Source: Egicoccus sp. AB-alg2
GTDB lineage: Bacteria > Actinomycetota > Nitriliruptoria > Nitriliruptorales > Nitriliruptoraceae
Direction of reading: 5' to 3'
Assembly (NCBI RefSeq): GCF_041821065.1
Contig: NZ_JBGUAX010000002.1
Coordinates: 1 to 64,000, forward strand
DNA length: 64,000 nt
A program made the translations under genes and the position numbers. Below, piece after piece: positions 60,579 to 64,000 of the stretch (the stretch's first letter is position 1; each line of letters starts with the position of its first letter). The notes below the pieces were generated by a model, which saw nothing but the letters and a program-made list of their open reading frames with translations, did no database searches and was not told where the DNA came from.

Positions 60579-61991
60579 TCACGCGACGACGAGGTAGTGG
60601 AGCAGGGCGCCGGCGCCGGCACTGACGGCGAGGGTGCGGAGCATGGACCAACGGAGCTTGAACATGGCGAAGAAAGCCGCGGTCGCGATGGCGGCGGCGA
60701 GCGGATCGAGGCTGGCGGATTCAGGGGTGTAGAGCCGGACGCCGTACGCGTGGAGTTCGTCGACCTGCCCGAAGATGGTGTGCAGTGAGAACCAGACGGC
60801 GAGGTTGAGCACGACGCCGACCACCGCGGCGGTGATCGCCGACAGCGCGGAGGTGAGCCGGTGGTTGCCGCGCAGGTACTCGATGTAGGGCGCGCCGAGG
60901 AAGATCCAGAGGAAGCAGGGCACGAACGTGACCCAGGTGGTGAGAATCGCGCCGAGCACACCGGCCAGCATCGGGTCGAGACCGAGGTCGGCGCGGTAGG
61001 CACCCATGAAGCCGACGAACTGCACCACCTGGATGAGCGGCCCCGGGGTGGTCTCGGCCATGCCGAGCCCGTCGAGCATCTCGCCCGGAGCGAGCCAGCC
61101 GTAGGTCTGCACCGCCTGCTGGGCGAGGTAGGCCAGCACCGAGTAGGCGCCACCGAAGGTCACGACCGCGGCGGTGGAGAAGAAGGTGCCCTGCTGCACC
61201 CAGATGCTCTCACGGCCGGTCCAGATGGCCAGCCCGACGATCGGTGCGAACCACAAGGTCACGCCGATGGCCAGGACCTTCAGCGACCTTCGGGTGGAGG
61301 GCCGGACGGGTTGGTCGTCGTCGGAGACCCTGGCGCCTCCGTCTGCGGTGTCGTCGGCTGTGTGGCCACGGATGACGTCGAAGGTGTCGGGCCACCGTCG
61401 ACCGCCGAAAAAGCCGAGGACGCCGGCGCCGGCGATGATGAACGGGAAGGGGACGTCGAGGAAGAAGATCGCGACGAAGGCGGCCCCGGCGATGGCGTAC
61501 ATCGTGCGGTTCTTCAACGCGCGTGAGCCGATGCGCACGACCGCGGCGGCGACGATGGCCATGACCGCCGGTTTGATGCCGTAGAAGATCGCCTCGACGG
61601 CCGTGACGTCCCCGAAGCCGGCGTACAGCACGCTGAGCGCCATGATCGCGAGGAAGCCCGGCAGCACGAACAGCCCGCCGGCGATCAGTCCCCCACGCGT
61701 CCCGTGCAGCAACCATCCGAAGTAGGTGGCCAACTGCTGGGCCTCGGGGCCGGGCAGCAGCATGCAGTAGTTGAGCGAGTGCAGGAACCGCTTCTCGGAG
61801 AACCAGCGCCGCTCCTCGATCAGGAACCGGTGCATGACGGCGATCTGTCCGGCCGGTCCGCCGAAGCTGTTGAGGGCCACCAATCCCCACACCCGGGTGG
61901 CCTCGCCGAGACCGATGCCATGCCCTGCCAGTCCCGGCGGTTCTTCACCGCCGGAGACGGCGGGGTCGCGATCGGCGTGCTCGGCGGTCAT
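60579..61991 (-). CDS. chrA: ChrA-family chromate transporter (two CHR domains)
   Basis: This 470-aa membrane protein has two homologous CHR halves, each with multiple helices and conserved motifs (GGPAGQIAVMH, PGPEAQQLATYFGW; TFGGAYSVLAYL, TTPGPLIQVVQFVGF). Long ChrA proteins export chromate by proton antiport; other anions are possible. The ATG lies after AGGACC. A hydrophilic linker (~200–250) separates the halves. It is divergent from the esterase gene. Confidence 0.93.
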   Translation of the reverse strand: MTAEHADRDPAVSGGEEPPGLAGHGIGLGEATRVWGLVALNSFGGPAGQIAVMHRFLIEERRWFSEKRFLHSLNYCMLLPGPEAQQLATYFGWLLHGTRGGLIAGGLFVLPGFLAIMALSVLYAGFGDVTAVEAIFYGIKPAVMAIVAAAVVRIGSRALKNRTMYAIAGAAFVAIFFLDVPFPFIIAGAGVLGFFGGRRWPDTFDVIRGHTADDTADGGARVSDDDQPVRPSTRRSLKVLAIGVTLWFAPIVGLAIWTGRESIWVQQGTFFSTAAVVTFGGAYSVLAYLAQQAVQTYGWLAPGEMLDGLGMAETTPGPLIQVVQFVGFMGAYRADLGLDPMLAGVLGAILTTWVTFVPCFLWIFLGAPYIEYLRGNHRLTSALSAITAAVVGVVLNLAVWFSLHTIFGQVDELHAYGVRLYTPESASLDPLAAAIATAAFFAMFKLRWSMLRTLAVSAGAGALLHYLVVA

Positions 61992-62065
61992 GCGAGGTCC
62001 TGGCGGGAAGCGCGAGCGGGAGTTGTAGCCGAGCGATCGGGAACGCGCTGCCCGACACCAGCCTT

Positions 62066-62082
62066 GGCTCCGGCACGGAGCC
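62066..62082. repeat. Perfect 7-bp inverted repeat in the chrA–esterase spacer
   Basis: GGCTCCG (62066–62072) and CGGAGCC (62076–62082) are separated by 3 nt. The site lies in the divergent spacer, upstream of both genes, so it could be a regulator-binding site. No specific regulator is known. Confidence 0.35.
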
Positions 62083-62096
62083 GGCCCATGGCGAGC

Positions 62097-62102
62097 TAGC
62101 TT
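62097..62102 (+). promoter_or_regulatory. Putative -10 (TAGCTT) of the esterase gene
   Basis: TAGCTT lies 52 nt before the esterase GTG in the divergent spacer. Confidence 0.35.
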
Positions 62103-62154
62103 CGCGGCGGCACGCACCGGACCGGGTGTGCTCGCCGAGCGGGAGGTGCTGCGC

Positions 62155-63120
62155 GTGCTGGTCGACAAGTCGCTCGAGGAACTCTGGACCTACCGGCCCG
62201 AGGTGGCCGAGCCCGCCGACTTCGACGCGTTCTGGAAGCAGCAACGCGACGCCGCGGCCGCCCACCCGCTGGCGGCCCGCTTCGCGCCGGCGCCGGTCGA
62301 CCTGGTGACCGTCGAGGTCCTGGACGTGACCTTCGCCGGGCACGGGGGCACACCGGTGAAGGGCTGGCTGCTTTTGCCCCGGGACCGGACCGACGCGCTG
62401 CCGGCCGTGGTCGAGTACGTCGGCTACGGCGGCGGCCGTGGGTTGCCGCACGAGCGGCTGTTCTGGTCGGCCGCCGGGTTCGCCCACCTGGTGATGGACA
62501 CGCGCGGGCAAGGCTCGTCGTGGGCGGTCGGTGACACCGCCGACGTCGGTGACACGGGCGCGCCGGCGGCCCCGGGGTTCCTGACGCGCGGGATCGCCGA
62601 CCCGGCCACGCACTACTTCACGCGGCTGTTCGTCGACGCGGCCCGTGCGGTCGACGCCGTGCGGGCGCATCCGGCCGTCGATTCCGGCCGGGTCGCCGTG
62701 CTCGGCGGCAGTCAGGGCGGCGGGCTCGCGCTGGCCGCCGCCCACCTCGCCGAGCAGCCCGCCGCCGTGTCGTCGCAGGTGCCGTTCCTGGCCCACTTCC
62801 GGCGCGCCGTGGAGGTGACCGACGCGCTGCCCTACGGCGAGCTGTCGCGTTACTGCCGGACCCACCGCGACCGGGCCGACGAGGTGTTCGCGACGCTGAG
62901 CTACCTCGACGTCGTCAACCACGCCAGGCGGGCCCAGGCGCCGGCGCTGTTCAGCGTCGGGCTGGCCGACACGGTGTGTCCGCCGTCGACCGTGTTCGCC
63001 GCCTTCCACGCCTACGCGGGCGACAAGGACATTCGCGTCTACCCGTTCAACGAGCACGAAGGTGGCGGTGCCCACCACGTACGCGAGGAGCTGACCTTCC
63101 TGCGCGAGGTCCTGACGTGA
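62155..63120 (+). CDS. Acetylxylan-esterase/cephalosporin-deacetylase family (CE7) protein
   Basis: This 321-aa α/β-hydrolase has the family start LEELWTYRPEVAEPADFDAFW, the RGQGSS oxyanion region, the catalytic Ser in GGSQGGG, the Asp in GLADTVCPPST and the His in NEHEGGGAHH. CE7 enzymes deacetylate short sugars or cephalosporins. The GTG at 62155 has GGGAGG 8 nt upstream; an upstream GTG adds residues not found in the family. No signal peptide is visible. It is coupled by GTGA to the Clp-N gene. Confidence 0.92.
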   Translation: MLVDKSLEELWTYRPEVAEPADFDAFWKQQRDAAAAHPLAARFAPAPVDLVTVEVLDVTFAGHGGTPVKGWLLLPRDRTDALPAVVEYVGYGGGRGLPHERLFWSAAGFAHLVMDTRGQGSSWAVGDTADVGDTGAPAAPGFLTRGIADPATHYFTRLFVDAARAVDAVRAHPAVDSGRVAVLGGSQGGGLALAAAHLAEQPAAVSSQVPFLAHFRRAVEVTDALPYGELSRYCRTHRDRADEVFATLSYLDVVNHARRAQAPALFSVGLADTVCPPSTVFAAFHAYAGDKDIRVYPFNEHEGGGAHHVREELTFLREVLT

Positions 63121-63842
63121 CGTACGCGAGTGCCGGGGTGCTCGCGGCGGCGGCCCGGGTCGCCCGGCGCCTGCGGCAGTACGACCTCACCGAGGCACAC
63201 CTGCTCGCGGGCGTCCTCGATGGACCGGTGACGGCCGGCCGGCGCGCACTGGAAGCGGTCGGGCTGACCGCGGACGTGGTCGAGCGTGAGCTGGCCGGAC
63301 GCGCCCCTGCGGCGGGTGCCGGAGGCGAGGCTGGCGCCACCACGCTCGCCGGCATCCGTGAGCTCTTGGCTCGGTCCGAGGGGGTGGCGATCGCCAACGG
63401 CTCGGCCGAGGTTCGCGCGGAGGACCTGCTGGTCGCGCTGCTGTGGAACGCCGCCGACACGGCCGGGATCGCGTTCCTGCAGCGACGTGGGATCACCACG
63501 GCGGCGTTGCGCGACGCGCTGGTCGCCGAGGGGGTCGCGGTGCCCGACCTGCCGCTGCCCCGGGCGGTCGAGCTCGCGTACGGCCCGGAGGTGTCGGGCC
63601 CGGCCGAGCGGTGGGGCGAGGTCTACGGCCACCTCGTGGAGGTGCTCGGCGCCCGCTGGCACTGGAGCTGGAACCTCACCGACGACGGCCGTTTCGTCGT
63701 CCAGGCCGAGGAGGACGCTGACCTGCCCGGCCTCCTCGGCGACCTCCTGGGTCCGGGCGCGGTGGACGTCGACGCGTCGCGACGCCACCGGTTGTGGGTC
63801 GACGCTCGTGCACCTCACGGCGCTGCCGGCCGCCCGTCGTGA
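63117..63842 (+). CDS. Clp N-domain protein without ATPase
   Basis: This 241-aa protein has two Clp-N-like repeats (about 10–60 and 77–137; LTEAHLLAGVLDG and RAEDLLVALLW), which in ClpA/ClpC bind substrates or adaptors. The C-terminal ~95 residues (AYGPEVSGPAERWGEVYGHLVE … WHWSWNL) form a domain I do not recognise. There is no AAA module. Its GTG overlaps the esterase stop as GTGA. The C-terminal 9 codons overlap a convergent open frame. Confidence 0.8.
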   Translation: MTYASAGVLAAAARVARRLRQYDLTEAHLLAGVLDGPVTAGRRALEAVGLTADVVERELAGRAPAAGAGGEAGATTLAGIRELLARSEGVAIANGSAEVRAEDLLVALLWNAADTAGIAFLQRRGITTAALRDALVAEGVAVPDLPLPRAVELAYGPEVSGPAERWGEVYGHLVEVLGARWHWSWNLTDDGRFVVQAEEDADLPGLLGDLLGPGAVDVDASRRHRLWVDARAPHGAAGRPS

Positions 63843-64000
63843 GGACACCGCGCCGCCGGCTCGTCCTCGTCGCCGCCGGTCGAGAGCATGATCACCGGCA
63901 CGCCGGCCGCCCGGAGGTCCGTGACCGCCCGGTCCAGCCGCGTGTGCCCGATGCCCTGCGCCCAGCGAGATCGGCCCGGCCCCGCACCGGGGGTGGAGGT
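63815..64000 (-). CDS. C-terminal end of an unidentified gene (truncated at window edge)
   Basis: The frame is open from the window edge to a TGA at 63815. The 61 residues include IGHTRLDRAVTDLRAAGVPVIMLSTGGDEDEP, which looks like the end of a real protein with hydrophobic β-strand/helix alternation, but no family could be assigned. It overlaps the Clp-N gene by 28 nt in convergent orientation. Confidence 0.5.
   Translation of the reverse strand, partial: TSTPGAGPGRSRWAQGIGHTRLDRAVTDLRAAGVPVIMLSTGGDEDEPAARCPHDGRPAAP

Noticed and set aside
1-64000. CRISPR arrays, insertion sequences, rRNA or tRNA genes
   Set aside because: No regular direct repeats with spacers, transposase-like proteins or RNA-gene signatures were seen by reading.

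Overview
The window reads as chromosomal DNA of a very GC-rich member of the Actinomycetota. The evidence is gene content and order: DUF1844–infC–rpmI–rplT–trmH–pheS–pheT followed by argC-J-B-D-F-R-G-H, and mihF–gmk…rpoZ–coaBC–metK–priA–def–fmt–rsmB–rpe…ribD-E-BA-H. These resemble two separate syntenic blocks of mycobacteria, but here they lie in one window. Acidic surface proteins and the overall gene set would fit a halotolerant deep-branching lineage such as Nitriliruptoria; that placement is a guess. No mobile elements, CRISPR arrays, rRNA or tRNA genes were found.

Layout. 365–7654 (minus): a branched-chain amino-acid-type ABC importer operon with a surface protein first and a small zinc-knuckle membrane protein last. 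7785–10228 (minus): PolX and a 3-methyladenine glycosylase. 10375–10980 (plus): an orphan membrane protein. 11033–20362 (minus): a complete arginine operon, with its own repressor gene and a VOC-domain gene between argG and argH, preceded by phased repeats that look like an ArgR operator. 20450–22086 (minus): ArfB and RtcB. 22205–24247 (plus): an S9 peptidase, apparently leaderless. 24304–33805 (minus): a translation block (DUF1844, infC, rpmI, rplT, TrmH, a PAS histidine kinase, pheST) ending in a secreted LVIVD propeller protein. 33928–35704 (plus): hisE, hisG and a Nudix hydrolase. 35753–42410 (minus): a riboflavin operon under an FMN riboswitch that continues into a HelD-type helicase, then a membrane protein. 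42763–52352 (minus): rpe/response-regulator cyclase, fmt/rsmB, def, priA, metK, coaBC, rpoZ. 52564–55867: an accessory insertion (DUF3137-like, LemA, DUF222/HNH) that separates rpoZ from gmk–mihF (55970–56856). 57000–60506 (plus): a HAD nucleotidase, pyrE and ftsH. 60579–61991 (minus): ChrA. 62155–63842 (plus): an acetyl-esterase translationally coupled to a Clp-N protein. The last bases hold the end of an unidentified minus-strand gene.

Working together. Arginine, histidine (partial), pyrimidine and riboflavin synthesis are here with the start-of-translation toolkit (IF3, Fmt, Def, L20/L35, PheRS) and ω/sIHF. Adjacent genes very often overlap as ATGA or GTGA, implying translational coupling. 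A recurring TAnnnT hexamer (TAGCCT, TAGGCT, TACGCT) stands about 30–80 nt upstream of many first genes and looks like the housekeeping -10 element.

The observations most worth following are an apparent ATC start codon for rpoZ, a putative transcription attenuator in the infC leader, the 10-bp-phased arg operator, the HelD gene under FMN control, and the Ada-like zinc knuckle on the transporter-linked membrane protein. No clearly novel multi-gene system was seen.
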